From Sphingomonas faeni (GTDB taxonomy: Bacteria; Pseudomonadota; Alphaproteobacteria; Sphingomonadales; Sphingomonadaceae): 64,000 nucleotides of DNA. The position numbers and the translations under genes were made by a program. The stretch covers positions 1 to 64,000 of the forward strand of contig NZ_JANBVH010000016.1 of the NCBI RefSeq assembly GCF_024273235.1. Direction: 5' to 3'. Below the pieces are notes generated by a model that was not told the DNA's origin, made no database searches, and saw only the letters and a program-made list of their open reading frames with translations. The stretch's first letter is position 1. Each line of letters opens with the position of its first letter. Shown here piece by piece: positions 36,038 to 47,169 of this stretch.

Positions 36038-36773
36038 TCCGGCGGAAATCGCTTCAGGTTCGCATCATCCGACAAAGTCCTGACCTGACTTCAACGCGCC
36101 ACTACAAGCTTGGCGGTCGTCGGAGCGCGTATCCCCGTCTCCCCAGCCGGCTACCCAATCCTTGGCCTCATGCGAGGTTGCGATCGCCGCGAGCACAACA
36201 TCCAGTTCGGTCTGATGCAAGGTGATCAAGCGGAGGATATGGGGCTCCGGCGCCGAATCGCGTAGGATCACGATCTGCTTCGCGAGGAACGAACACTTCC
36301 ATTTCGCAACGGCGAGATCATGTCGGGTCACGCTAGATCATCCTTACCTGATTCCATGCCCTCGCCCGCACCTTCCGGCGGAAAAGCATGATGATACCGC
36401 CGCACCACGAGGCCCTGTCGAAAAGATGTTTCACGCATCGGAAGCCACGGAGCCGGATGAAAATTTCGATGGCAGTCCAACGGATCGGTCGATGAATTGG
36501 TTCGGTCGTCGGCCTCGATTGTAACGATCTTTGCAGCAATTCTAACCGAAGGCGGTCGGATGGGCTGTTTTACTGTCATCATGGCGACATCGATACTGAG
36601 CCAGCAGTGGCGGCATAATCCGGGAAATACCCCGCCCTCTGCCAGGCCCCTCTGGAAAACCCGCACCGACGGTCGCATCTGGCGTCGGTCGATCTTGAGC
36701 CCTCTCCGGGTTGACGGCACTACCCCGACGCCGCCACCCTCGTACGCGTACACGTAAGGACCCCGGTTTCCCC
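36038..36773. other. Gene-poor, lower-GC gap between dprA and topA
   Basis: About 736 bp with lower G+C than its surroundings and no repeat family. The best candidate gene is the 88-codon frame at 36065-36331 (minus). Other open frames (36222-36524 plus, 36328-36753 minus) show no clear codon bias or motifs. A ttgacg at 36711 could be part of a topA promoter but no good -10 follows. Confidence 0.5.
36065..36331 (-). CDS. Hypothetical small protein
   Basis: 88 codons from GTG 36331. The sequence MTRHDLAVAKWKCSFLAKQ then ILRLITLHQTELDVVLAAIA looks like a short helical protein with good third-position G+C; the C-terminal third is polar (GWGDGDTRSDDRQACSGALK). No signal peptide, no family recognised and no ribosome site seen. 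It stands alone between dprA and topA in a lower-GC gap. Confidence 0.4.
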   Translation of the reverse strand: MTRHDLAVAKWKCSFLAKQIVILRDSAPEPHILRLITLHQTELDVVLAAIATSHEAKDWVAGWGDGDTRSDDRQACSGALKSGQDFVG

Positions 36774-39377
<2,604 letters not shown>

Positions 39378-39382
39378 ACGCT

Positions 39383-39512
39383 CGATCCTCCCCCGCCAGG
39401 GGGAGGTGGCGCCTTTAGGCGACGGAGGGGGAGGACACGGAACAGAGGTCGTCGCTTACCTCCCCCTCCGTCTGGCAAGTGCCAGCCACCTCCCCCTCGC
39501 GGGGGAGGATCG
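39383..39512. repeat. BIME-like element, family A (copy 3)
   Basis: Opposite orientation to copies 1 and 2: left tip cgcctttaggcg (type 2), right tip ctggcaagtgccag (type 1). Lies between convergent topA and the Sel1 gene, close after the topA stop. Confidence 0.85.
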
Positions 39513-39522
39513 AGAGGCTAGC

Positions 39523-39819
39523 TCAAGCAGCCCGCCGCTGCGTCAGCTGCATCCAGTCCCGCGCGGCGCGCTGCGCCACCGAGATTTCCCGTGCGGTCAT
39601 GTCCTCGGCGATTTCCGCGCGGCACTCCTGCGCGGCGATGTTCCCCGACACCGCCGCCAGGTTGAACCATTTATGCGCTTCGATCAGGTCGAGCACGACG
39701 CCCGACGTTCCCGTCGAATACACCATCCCGAGTTCGTAACACGCCCGGTCGTCGCCGCGTGCGGCATCCGCCAGACGGCGTTCGATCGTAAAATTCGCGC
39801 TCTTGAGATTGCTACGCAT
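39523..39819 (-). CDS. Sel1-repeat-like small protein
   Basis: 98 aa. Residues about 17-60 read DAARGDDRACYELGMVYSTG then VLDLIEAHKWFNLAAVSGN, one to one-and-a-half Sel1/TPR-like repeats. No signal peptide. Sel1 proteins act as protein-binding scaffolds. It stands alone between topA and panC. The 77-bp gap to panC holds a ggttaatgggttaac motif. Confidence 0.8.
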   Translation of the reverse strand: MRSNLKSANFTIERRLADAARGDDRACYELGMVYSTGTSGVVLDLIEAHKWFNLAAVSGNIAAQECRAEIAEDMTAREISVAQRAARDWMQLTQRRAA

Positions 39820-39896
39820 GGTTTGCCCCCAATATTCGTGAGGACAGACTGCGGCGATTCCTGCTACGAAATGGTTAATGGGTTAACGTCTGCTTT

Positions 39897-40736
39897 TTAC
39901 AACTCTATCGCGATGTTATCGATCAGCCGCGTCGCGCCCATCCGCGCCGCCGCCAGCAACCGCCGCGGGCGATCCGCCGCCGGGTTCTCCGCCAGCGTCT
40001 CGGCATCCGCCAACGCGACATAGTCGATCGTGAACCCCGCTCCGATCAAGGTCGTCCGCGCGTCGTACAGCACCGAGTCGACGTCCTCGCCCTTCGCGAT
40101 CGCCCGCGCGGCGACGCCCAGCGCGCGCGGCAGCGCCACCGCCTGCTTGCGCTGCTCGTCGTCGAGATAGATGTTGCGCGACGACATCGCCAAGCCGTCG
40201 TCGTCGCGCTGCGTCGGCACCCCGACGATATCGATCGCGAAGTCGAGATCGGCAACGAACCGCCGGACGACGGCGAGTTGCTGGTAATCCTTCTCGCCGA
40301 AATAGGCCGCATCGGGCCCGACCTGATTGAAAAGCTTCGACACGACCGTCGCGACGCCGTCGAAATGGCCGGGCCGCGAGGCGCCATCGAAGCCATCGCT
40401 CACGCCTGAGACGCGGACCGTCGTCGCGAAACCGTCGGGATACATCGTCTCGACCGACGGCAGCCAGAGCAGGTCGCACCCGGCTTCGTTGAGCATCCGG
40501 ACATCCGCCATCTCGCGCCGCGGATAGCGCGACAGATCCTCGTTCGGGCCGAACTGCGTCGGATTGACGAAGATCGACGCGACGACTTTCGTCCCCGGCC
40601 GCTTCGCCGCCTCGATCAGCGCGACATGGCCGGCGTGGAGCGCGCCCATCGTCGGGACGAGCGCGACGCGCTGCCCCGCCGCACGAAAGGCGGCGACGCT
40701 TTCGCGCAACGCATTAAGGTCCCGGACGGTGTCCAC
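39897..40736 (-). CDS. panC: Pantothenate synthetase
   Basis: 279 aa. ATP-binding HIGH-like motif in VPTMGALHAGHVALIE, then FVNPTQFGPNEDLSRYPR, FGEKDYQQLAVVRRFV and the MSSRNIYLD (KMSKS-like) loop. It joins pantoate and beta-alanine with ATP. A predicted promoter lies about 30 bp upstream, in the gap shared with divergent mipZ. The panB gene is not in the window. Confidence 0.96.
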   Translation of the reverse strand: MDTVRDLNALRESVAAFRAAGQRVALVPTMGALHAGHVALIEAAKRPGTKVVASIFVNPTQFGPNEDLSRYPRREMADVRMLNEAGCDLLWLPSVETMYPDGFATTVRVSGVSDGFDGASRPGHFDGVATVVSKLFNQVGPDAAYFGEKDYQQLAVVRRFVADLDFAIDIVGVPTQRDDDGLAMSSRNIYLDDEQRKQAVALPRALGVAARAIAKGEDVDSVLYDARTTLIGAGFTIDYVALADAETLAENPAADRPRRLLAAARMGATRLIDNIAIEL

Positions 40737-40768
40737 GTGAAACTCCTACTCGATAAGTGCGGTCGCGG

Positions 40769-40797
40769 CTTCTATGAAGGGTGACAGTCTCGATCAA
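40769..40797 (-). promoter_or_regulatory. Predicted sigma-70 promoter of panC
   Basis: Minus strand: TTGATC (40797-40792), 17-bp spacer, TAGAAG (40774-40769), giving a short leader of about 25 nt before panC. Prediction only. Confidence 0.38.
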
Positions 40798-40817
40798 TAA
40801 GGAAACGCGCGTTGGCC

Positions 40818-41654
40818 ATGGGCCCTGACTCACCCCTAGCTTCGCCGCACGTTGCCCCGTCGGTATCGACGCACGTCATCGTGTTCGCCAACGAGAAGGG
40901 CGGCACGGGCAAGTCGACGACTGCGGTCCACGTCGCGATCGCGCTCGCCGCGAAGGGTGCGCGCGTCGCGTGTCTCGATCTGGACCACCGCCAGCGCACC
41001 GTCGGCCGCTATCTCGACAACCGCGCCGAGACGATGAAGCGCAACGGCTCGGTGCTGCCGATGCCGCGCCACGCGACGCTGTCGGAGCAGAGCGAGGATC
41101 AGTTCGAGGACCTGTGGCATTCGCTGTGCGCGGGGTCGGACTTCCTGGTCGTCGACACGCCCGGCCGCGACGATCCGTTCGCGCGCACGGCGGCGGCGCT
41201 GGCGAACACGCTGGTCACGCCGATGAACGACAGCTTCGTCGACTTCGACCTGATCGGCCAGGTCGATCCGGAGACGTATCAGGTGACTCGCCCGAGCTTT
41301 TATTCCGAACTGATCTGGGACGCGCGGAAACAGCGCGCGCGCGCCGACGGCACGACGATCGACTGGGTCGTGCTGCGCAACCGCCTCCAGCATATCGAGG
41401 CGCGCAACATGCGCCGCGTGTCGGACGCGCTCGCGCAACTCGCCAAACGCGTCGGCTTCCGGATCATCCCGGGCCTCGGCGAGCGCGTGATCTACCGCGA
41501 GATGTTCCCCGCCGGCTTGACGATGATCGATTCGAAGGCGTTCGGCAGCATGGGCCTCGCGCATGTCGCCGCGCGCCAGGAACTCCGCGAGATGATGGCG
41601 GCGTTGCAACTGCCCGAGGTGCTCGCCGAGCGCGCACCGGATGTGGCTGCGTGA
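40818..41654 (+). CDS. mipZ: MipZ-type division-site ATPase (ParA family)
   Basis: 278 aa from ATG 40818 (a TTG 6 bp upstream is an alternative). Deviant Walker A ANEKGGTGKSTTAVH (Lys27, Lys32), Walker A' LDLDHRQRTVGRYLDNR and Walker B FLVVDTPGRDD. These, with LVTPMNDSFVDFDLIGQVDP and RNRLQHIEARN, are characteristic of MipZ, which forms a gradient from ParB-bound origins and blocks FtsZ away from midcell in alphaproteobacteria. The partner ParB is not in the window. The J-domain gene follows, overlapping by 14 bp. Confidence 0.92.
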   Translation: MGPDSPLASPHVAPSVSTHVIVFANEKGGTGKSTTAVHVAIALAAKGARVACLDLDHRQRTVGRYLDNRAETMKRNGSVLPMPRHATLSEQSEDQFEDLWHSLCAGSDFLVVDTPGRDDPFARTAAALANTLVTPMNDSFVDFDLIGQVDPETYQVTRPSFYSELIWDARKQRARADGTTIDWVVLRNRLQHIEARNMRRVSDALAQLAKRVGFRIIPGLGERVIYREMFPAGLTMIDSKAFGSMGLAHVAARQELREMMAALQLPEVLAERAPDVAA

Positions 41655-41919
41655 GCACGGTGGCGTGAAGTGGATCGTCGCGGCGCTCTTCATCTGGCTG
41701 GCATGGCATTACCTCCGGCCGAAGCCGAAACAGCGCGTCGTAACCGATGAAGCGGAAGCGCGCTCGATCCTCGGCATCGACAGCGGCGCGGACGCCGAGG
41801 CGATCCGCAGCGCGCACCGCCGCTTGATCGCGTCGGTCCACCCCGACCGCGGTGGCTCCACCGACCTGACCCGCCGGGTAAACGCCGCGCGCGACCTGCT
41901 GCTGAAACGCGCGCGCTAA
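41641..41919 (+). CDS. Membrane-anchored J-domain protein
   Basis: 92 aa from ATG 41641, or 84 aa from GTG 41665, which avoids overlapping mipZ. One N-terminal membrane helix (KWIVAALFIWLAWHYL), then a short J-like domain: EARSILGIDSGADAEAIRSA, HRRLIASVHPDRGGSTDL with the HPD motif. It resembles DjlA/Tim14-type proteins that stimulate DnaK at the membrane. The stop precedes a family C repeat. Confidence 0.85.
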   Translation: MWLREHGGVKWIVAALFIWLAWHYLRPKPKQRVVTDEAEARSILGIDSGADAEAIRSAHRRLIASVHPDRGGSTDLTRRVNAARDLLLKRAR

Positions 41920-41920
41920 A

Positions 41921-42002
41921 CCGTTCTCCTGCGAACGCAGGAGCCCAGGGTTACTAACGCTGTCGCTCTTGGCTCCTGGGCCCCCGCTTTCGCGGGGGAA
42001 CC
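41921..42002. repeat. Palindromic intergenic repeat, family C
   Basis: ccgttctcctgcgaacgcag gagcccaggg at left and ctcctgggcccccgctttcg cgggggaacc at right; the arms match imperfectly. It fills most of the gap between the J-domain gene and pgmG. Confidence 0.75.
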
Positions 42003-42030
42003 GCAGTGAGACATAATCGTCGAGAGGCTC

Positions 42031-43410
42031 ATGACGCACCAGTTCGACCCGACCTCGCTCCGCGAATACGACATCCGCGGGATCGTCGGCAAAGCGCTCG
42101 GCCCCGCCGACGCCGTCGCGATCGGCCGCGGCTTCGCCACCCGCATCCGCGCCGTCGGCGGAACGCGCGTGGCCGTGGGGTATGACGGCCGCACCTCCTC
42201 GCCGGACCTCGAAACCGCGCTCGTCGCCGGCCTTGTCGCCGGCGGCGTCGACGTCGTCCGCATCGGCCTCAGCACCTCGCCGATGCTCTATTACGCCGAG
42301 GCGACGCTAGAGGTGGATGGCGGCATCCAGGTAACCGGCAGCCACAATCCCCCCGAGTATAACGGCTTCAAGATGGTGCACGCGCACGCGCCATTTTTCG
42401 GCGACGACATCCAGGACCTGGCCGCTCTCGCCGCGTCGGGCGCCTGGAGCGAGGGCGCGGGCGAAGTCTTCACGGCCGACGTGCTCGACGCCTATGTCGA
42501 GCGGCTGATGGCGGGCTATGCGGGCGGTGCGTACCGGATCGGCTGGGATACCGGCAACGGCGCCGCCGGCCCGGTGATCGATAAGCTCGTTCAGTTGCTG
42601 CCGGGTGAGCATCATGTGATCTTCGCCGAAGTCGACGGCAATTTTCCCAACCATCATCCTGATCCTACCGAAGAGTCGAACCTCGCCGATCTGAAGAGCC
42701 TGGTCGCGGAGAAGAACCTCGATTTCGGACTGGCCTTCGACGGCGATGGCGACCGGATCGGGGCGATCGACGGTTCGGGCCGGGTGATCTGGGGGGACCA
42801 GATTCTCTCCATTTTGGTCGAACCTGCACTGCGCGAGCACCCCGGCGCGCCGATCGTCGCCGACGTGAAGTCCTCGCAGGCGCTGTTCGACCGAATCGCC
42901 GAGCTTGGCGGCGAGCCGGTGATGGCCCCGACCGGCCACAGCCTGATGAAGCAGGCGATGACTCGCACCGGTGCGCCCCTGGGCGGTGAACTGAGCGGGC
43001 ATCTGTTCTTCGCGGGCGAATATTACGGGTTCGACGACGCGCAATACGCAGCGGTGCGACTGATCCGCGCGGTGCATCTGTCGGGGCGGTCGTTGACGGA
43101 ATTGCGCGACGCGATGCCGGCGCTGGTGGCGACTCCCGACCTGCGATTTCCGGTCGAGGACACGCGGAAGTTCGCGGTGGTCGACGAGGTGATCGCGCGG
43201 CTTCGGTCGGAGGGCGCGGAGATGGACCTCACCGATGGCGCGCGGGTCACGACTACTGACGGGTGGTGGCTGCTGCGCGCGTCGAATACGCAGGCGATGC
43301 TGACGGTGCGCGCGGAGGCCAGGGATCAGGCGGCGCTCGAGGCGCTTTTGGCGGAGGTGGATGCGCAGCTCGCGGTGAGCGGTGTGACGCGCAACGGACA
43401 GCAAAAATAG
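42031..43410 (+). CDS. pgmG: Phosphoglucomutase/phosphomannomutase
   Basis: 459 aa alpha-D-phosphohexomutase. Active-site Ser104 in TGSHNPPEYNG, the metal loop with Asp237, Asp239 and Asp241 (FDGDGDRIGA), the sugar-binding GGELSGHLFF and phosphate-binding RASNTQAML loops. It interconverts glucose/mannose 1- and 6-phosphates for exopolysaccharide, as PgmG does in sphingan producers. The symbol is by family resemblance; a manB name is also possible. Normal length. Confidence 0.9.
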   Translation: MTHQFDPTSLREYDIRGIVGKALGPADAVAIGRGFATRIRAVGGTRVAVGYDGRTSSPDLETALVAGLVAGGVDVVRIGLSTSPMLYYAEATLEVDGGIQVTGSHNPPEYNGFKMVHAHAPFFGDDIQDLAALAASGAWSEGAGEVFTADVLDAYVERLMAGYAGGAYRIGWDTGNGAAGPVIDKLVQLLPGEHHVIFAEVDGNFPNHHPDPTEESNLADLKSLVAEKNLDFGLAFDGDGDRIGAIDGSGRVIWGDQILSILVEPALREHPGAPIVADVKSSQALFDRIAELGGEPVMAPTGHSLMKQAMTRTGAPLGGELSGHLFFAGEYYGFDDAQYAAVRLIRAVHLSGRSLTELRDAMPALVATPDLRFPVEDTRKFAVVDEVIARLRSEGAEMDLTDGARVTTTDGWWLLRASNTQAMLTVRAEARDQAALEALLAEVDAQLAVSGVTRNGQQK

Positions 43411-43430
43411 ATCACCATCCGACCCACCTG

Positions 43431-43538
43431 CACCACCCCGGCGAAGGCCGGGGCCCAAGTGGAAAGGTGGTAGCAACAGCACGCTGCCCTCCGTTAGCAA
43501 CGTCCCCCAATTGGGCCCCGGCCTCCGCCGGGGTGGTG
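43431..43538. repeat. Palindromic intergenic repeat, family C (gcgaaggccgggg type)
   Basis: caccaccccggcgaaggccg gggcccaa mirrored by ttgggccccggcctccgccg gggtggtg. It closely resembles the hairpin at 17156-17259. Lies after pgmG. Confidence 0.8.
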
Positions 43539-43615
43539 CGCATGGATGGGATGCTCGCCGAATTTGACGTCTGACGAGCGACGGACTCGCGCAAACCGCG
43601 CAACGCGAACCTGAC

Positions 43616-43695
43616 CGTTCCCCCGCGAAGGCGGGGGTCCAGGACCACGAACGCCACCGCCTGAAACCCGGTTCTCCCGCCTTCGCGGGAGAACC
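43616..43695. repeat. Palindromic intergenic repeat, family C
   Basis: cgttcccccgcgaaggcggg mirrored by cccgccttcgcgggagaac. Its loop (aggaccacgaacgccaccgc) is similar to the loop of the copy at 58184-58262, so the whole element was copied, not just the arms. Lies before the PH-domain gene. Confidence 0.8.
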
Positions 43696-43757
43696 GGGGC
43701 GATTGACACGCCACCACCCACGCCTACCGTCCCGCCACCACCCCAAGGAGTCCCCAA

Positions 43758-44207
43758 GTGGAGCGCCCAGTCGACGAATTCCGCTCCAGTACGCGCCGTT
43801 GGCTGCTCGGCAGCTTTGCCGGTTGGGGAACGCTGCTGACCTGCCTCGCCGGTGTCGGCTTCGTCATCATCGGCGTCCGCTGGCTCAAGAATCGCAGCGC
43901 CTCCTACGAGATCACCGACCAGCGATTGATCATCCGCCGCGGCATCCTGTTCAAGACGATCGACGAAATCGAGCTCTACCGGATCAAGTACGTCCGGCTC
44001 GGCTATTCGCTGCTCAACCAGATGACCGACATCGGCACCATCATCCTCACCTCCAGCGACCGCACGACGGCGGGCGGCGAGTTCATCCTCCGCGATATCC
44101 CGATGGCGCGCGACCGTCGCGAAGGCCTGCGCAAACTCGTCGACCGCGCGCGCCAGCGCCGCGGCGTCCGCGAACTCGACGTGGAAGACGCATACGCGCT
44201 GGATTAA
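43758..44207 (+). CDS. PH domain (bPH2/DUF304) membrane protein
   Basis: 149 aa from GTG 43758 with aaggag 8-9 bp upstream. One hydrophobic stretch (about 17-42) and a bacterial PH fold: YEITDQRLIIRRGILFKTID then EIELYRIKYVRLGYSLLNQM. It is membrane-associated; function unknown. 18 bp separate it from the exonuclease gene. Confidence 0.87.
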   Translation: MERPVDEFRSSTRRWLLGSFAGWGTLLTCLAGVGFVIIGVRWLKNRSASYEITDQRLIIRRGILFKTIDEIELYRIKYVRLGYSLLNQMTDIGTIILTSSDRTTAGGEFILRDIPMARDRREGLRKLVDRARQRRGVRELDVEDAYALD

Positions 44208-44225
44208 GCGCGCTTTTGTCCCCAC

Positions 44226-45014
44226 ATGGCGGGCATGGCGCCCCCCTATCCCAAGCCCAAACCACAACCGCAGATAATCCGGGTCGTCGACCTGGAGACC
44301 ACCGGCTCGGCCCCGCCCGCGCACGGCGTCTGCGAGATCGGCTGGCAGGACGTCGCGCTCGGCGAGGATGGCCGCTGGGAGATCTACGGCGAAGGCGGCA
44401 GCCTGCTGGTCAATCCCGGCCGGCTGATCCCGCCGATCACCCAGGCGATCCACCATATCCTCGACGAACATGTCGCCGACGCGCCGTATTGGCACGATTG
44501 CGCGCGCCAAGTGCTCGACCCCTGGCCTCGCCGACTCGCGCTGGCCGCGCACCGGGCGGATTTCGAACAGAAATTCTGCACCCCCGCGCTCACCCGCGAC
44601 GCCGAGTGGATCTGCACCTGGAAATGCGCGCTCAGGCTCTGGCCCGACTCGCCGAGTTTCTCGAACCAGGTGCTGCGCTACTGGCGCAAGCCGCACGGCA
44701 TGGAGCATGAGCGCGGCCTGCCCGCGCACCGCGCCTTCCCCGACGCCTATGTCACCGCGTTCCACCTGCGCGACATGCTCAACGAGGCGAGCTTCGCGCA
44801 GCTCGTCGAATGGTCGCGCGATCCGGGCCTCATCCCGCGCGTCCGCTACGGCCCCGATCGTGGCAAGGAATGGTCCGAGCTCGACCACGAGACGCTGATG
44901 GCGTTCATGACCGACCGCGATCCCGACATCCGCTTCACCGCCAACCACGAGATGGACCGGCGCAGCGGCGGCGGCAGGGTCGGCAAGGCGAGTGCGCAGG
45001 ATTTGCTGCTGTAG
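44226..45014 (+). CDS. DEDDh 3'-5' exonuclease
   Basis: 262 aa. DEDDh motifs: Exo I VVDLETTGSAPP (Asp, Glu), Exo II ALAAHRADFEQKF (Asp), Exo III EHERGLPAHRAFPDAYVTAF (His, Asp). This is the DnaQ/ExoX class, acting on DNA or RNA 3' ends. A C-terminal part (RGKEWSELDHETLMAFMTDR) resembles the ExoX C-terminal module. ATG at 44226 or 44235 may be used. A stand-alone enzyme not part of Pol III by context. Confidence 0.88.
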   Translation: MAGMAPPYPKPKPQPQIIRVVDLETTGSAPPAHGVCEIGWQDVALGEDGRWEIYGEGGSLLVNPGRLIPPITQAIHHILDEHVADAPYWHDCARQVLDPWPRRLALAAHRADFEQKFCTPALTRDAEWICTWKCALRLWPDSPSFSNQVLRYWRKPHGMEHERGLPAHRAFPDAYVTAFHLRDMLNEASFAQLVEWSRDPGLIPRVRYGPDRGKEWSELDHETLMAFMTDRDPDIRFTANHEMDRRSGGGRVGKASAQDLLL

Positions 45015-45023
45015 TGCCATTTC

Positions 45024-45149
45024 GATCCTCCCCCGCCAGGGGGAGGTGGCGCCGAAGGCGTCGGAGGGGGCGGACACGGAACAGATGTTTCGTCCACCTC
45101 CCCCTCCGTCTGGCAAGCGCCAGCCACCTCCCCCTGGCGGGGGAGGATC
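45024..45149. repeat. BIME-like element, family A (copy 4)
   Basis: Left tip cgccgaaggcg (type 2), right tip ctggcaagcgccag (type 1). Lies just after the exonuclease stop, in the 209-bp gap before the histidine kinase gene. Confidence 0.87.
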
Positions 45150-45223
45150 AGGAAACCCCGGATTGCTCTGCGGCAAGCCAGTATCGCTGGTGTAACGATC
45201 GGCACTCCCTTACAGCGCGATCC

Positions 45224-46732
45224 ATGGTCCGCGTACGCTTGAATTTGCCCTCGTCCGAAGGTCGGGTCGCGCGGTGGCTGGTCGCCTTCATGACGCTCGG
45301 CTTCGTCGCGCTGGCCGCCGCGGCGATCGCGATCGGCTGGATCACGGTCCGCAACCGGACCTACACCGCCGAGATCCTCCACACCCAGGATGTCCGCCAA
45401 GCGGTCGCCACGCTTCATAGCCAGATGGAGCAGTCGGAGACGGCACGGCGCGGCTATATCCTGACCGGGATGCCGCTGTTCTCCGCCGCTTACGCCCGGA
45501 GCGCAGGCAATCTCGCACCATCGATCGCCACGCTTCGTCGCCTCACCGCCGACAATCCGGCGCAGATCGCACGGCTCGACCTGATCGAGCCGCGCTTCGT
45601 CCGGTTGCGCGCGCTCAGGGCGCAGTCGATGGCGCTCGCCGCCAGCGGCCGGATAGCCGAGGCACAGCGCCGGTTCGCGGTCGATGCCAGCGTGCCGCTG
45701 ATGCGCGGCATCCGCTACCGCCTCCAGGCGATGGCTGCCGACGAGGTCCGCCTGCTCGCGATCCGCAGCGCCCGCCAGCAACAGACCAGCGCACTGTTCC
45801 TCTCGGTCGCAGGGCTCGCTGCCGCGCTGCTGCTGGTGGTCGCGATCCTCGCGATCCTGGTGATCCGCCGCTACACCGCCGATCTCGCCACCTCGCGCGA
45901 CAGCCTGCGCGATCTCAACGAGACGCTCGAGGAGCAGGTGACGGAGCGCACCGCCGATCTCAGCCGCGCGAACGAGGAAATTCAGCGCTTCGCCTATATC
46001 GTCAGCCATGACCTGCGCTCGCCGCTGGTCAACGTGATGGGCTTCACCGCCGAACTCTCCACCGCCGCCGGGCCGCTCGCCGAACTGGTCGACCGTGCCG
46101 AGGCCGAGGCGCCGCACATCCTGACCGAGGACGCCCGGCTGGCGGCGCGCGAGGACCTGCCCGAAGCGATCGGCTTCATCCGCACCTCGACGCAGAAGAT
46201 GGACCGGCTGATCAACGCGATCCTCAAGCTGTCGCGCGAAGGCCGGCGGACGATCGCGCCCGAGCCTGTCGACCTCGCGCAGATGGTCGACACGATCATC
46301 GGATCGATCCAGCACGTCATTGACGATCGCGGCGCAGTCGTGCGCGTCGAGCGGCCGATCCCGGCGGTCGTCACGGATCGTCTCGCACTCGAACAGATCC
46401 TGTCGAACCTGATCGAGAACGCGACCAAGTATCTGAAGCCCGGCCGCCCCGGCGAGATCGTCGTGACCGGGCACAAGGAACGCAACCGCGTGATCCTGTC
46501 GGTGATCGACAATGGCCGCGGCATCGATCCGCGCGATCACCAGCGGGTGTTCGACCTGTTCCGCCGATCGGGCGCGCAGGACCAGCCCGGCGAAGGCATC
46601 GGACTCGCGCATGTCCGCGCACTCGCCTATCGTCTCGGCGGGACGATCGACGTGCAGTCGACGCTCGGCGACGGCGCCACCTTCCGCCTCAATCTTCCCA
46701 CCGAATTGTCGATTCAGGATATCAAGGCATGA
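45224..46732 (+). CDS. CHASE3-type sensor histidine kinase
   Basis: 502 aa from ATG 45224. Membrane helices at about 18-41 and 188-212 enclose a CHASE3-like helical sensor (HSQMEQSETARRGYILTG). A coiled coil (SLRDLNETLEEQVTERTADL) leads to HisKA with His262 (YIVSHDLRSPLVNVMG), then HATPase_c: ILSNLIENATKYLKPG, DNGRGIDPRD, GEGIGLAHVRALA. It should phosphorylate the response regulator encoded by the next gene, whose start overlaps its stop (ATGA). The signal is unknown. Confidence 0.9.
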   Translation: MVRVRLNLPSSEGRVARWLVAFMTLGFVALAAAAIAIGWITVRNRTYTAEILHTQDVRQAVATLHSQMEQSETARRGYILTGMPLFSAAYARSAGNLAPSIATLRRLTADNPAQIARLDLIEPRFVRLRALRAQSMALAASGRIAEAQRRFAVDASVPLMRGIRYRLQAMAADEVRLLAIRSARQQQTSALFLSVAGLAAALLLVVAILAILVIRRYTADLATSRDSLRDLNETLEEQVTERTADLSRANEEIQRFAYIVSHDLRSPLVNVMGFTAELSTAAGPLAELVDRAEAEAPHILTEDARLAAREDLPEAIGFIRTSTQKMDRLINAILKLSREGRRTIAPEPVDLAQMVDTIIGSIQHVIDDRGAVVRVERPIPAVVTDRLALEQILSNLIENATKYLKPGRPGEIVVTGHKERNRVILSVIDNGRGIDPRDHQRVFDLFRRSGAQDQPGEGIGLAHVRALAYRLGGTIDVQSTLGDGATFRLNLPTELSIQDIKA

Positions 46733-47169
46733 ACCAGCACCAGACCGTCGGGATCGTCATGATCGAGGACGACGAGGGCCATGCCCGGCTGATCGAGAAG
46801 AACATCCGGCGCGCCGGTATCCTCAACGACATCAAGCACTTCACCGACGGCACCACCGCGCTGGATTTCCTGTTCAACGCGGTCGACGGCCCGGCCAAGA
46901 GCGGCCCGGCGATGATCCTGCTCGATCTCAACCTTCCGGATATGAGCGGCACCGACATCCTGGCGCGGATCAAGGCCGAGGGCAGCCCGCTCAAGCGCAC
47001 GCCGGTCGTCGTGCTGACCACCACCGACGACAAGGTCGAGATCGAGCGCTGCTACGATCTCGGCTGCAACGTCTACATCACCAAGCCGGTGAACTATGAG
47101 AGCTTCGCGCAGGCGATCCGCCAGCTCGGGCTGTTCCTGTCGGTGATCCAGGTTCCAGACGCCGAGTGA
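46729..47169 (+). CDS. Single-domain response regulator (Rcp1-like)
   Basis: 146 aa receiver only. Acid pocket IEDDEGH, phospho-Asp66 in MILLDLNLPDMSGTD, Thr in VVVLTTTDDK, Lys120 in VYITKPVNY. Length and loops match the Rcp1-type regulators that pair with CHASE3 and phytochrome kinases. It has no DNA-binding output and presumably relays phosphate or affects a partner. It overlaps the kinase and the following hybrid gene. Confidence 0.93.
   Translation: MNQHQTVGIVMIEDDEGHARLIEKNIRRAGILNDIKHFTDGTTALDFLFNAVDGPAKSGPAMILLDLNLPDMSGTDILARIKAEGSPLKRTPVVVLTTTDDKVEIERCYDLGCNVYITKPVNYESFAQAIRQLGLFLSVIQVPDAE

Noticed and set aside
36328..36753. 141-codon minus-strand frame between dprA and topA
   Set aside because: Weak codon bias, no motif, no ribosome site; it likely stays open only because of base composition.
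39871..39887. CtrA-binding-like motif ggttaatgggttaac near panC and the Sel1 gene
   Set aside because: The half-site spacing is 4 bp, not the 7 bp of the CtrA consensus, so it is probably chance.
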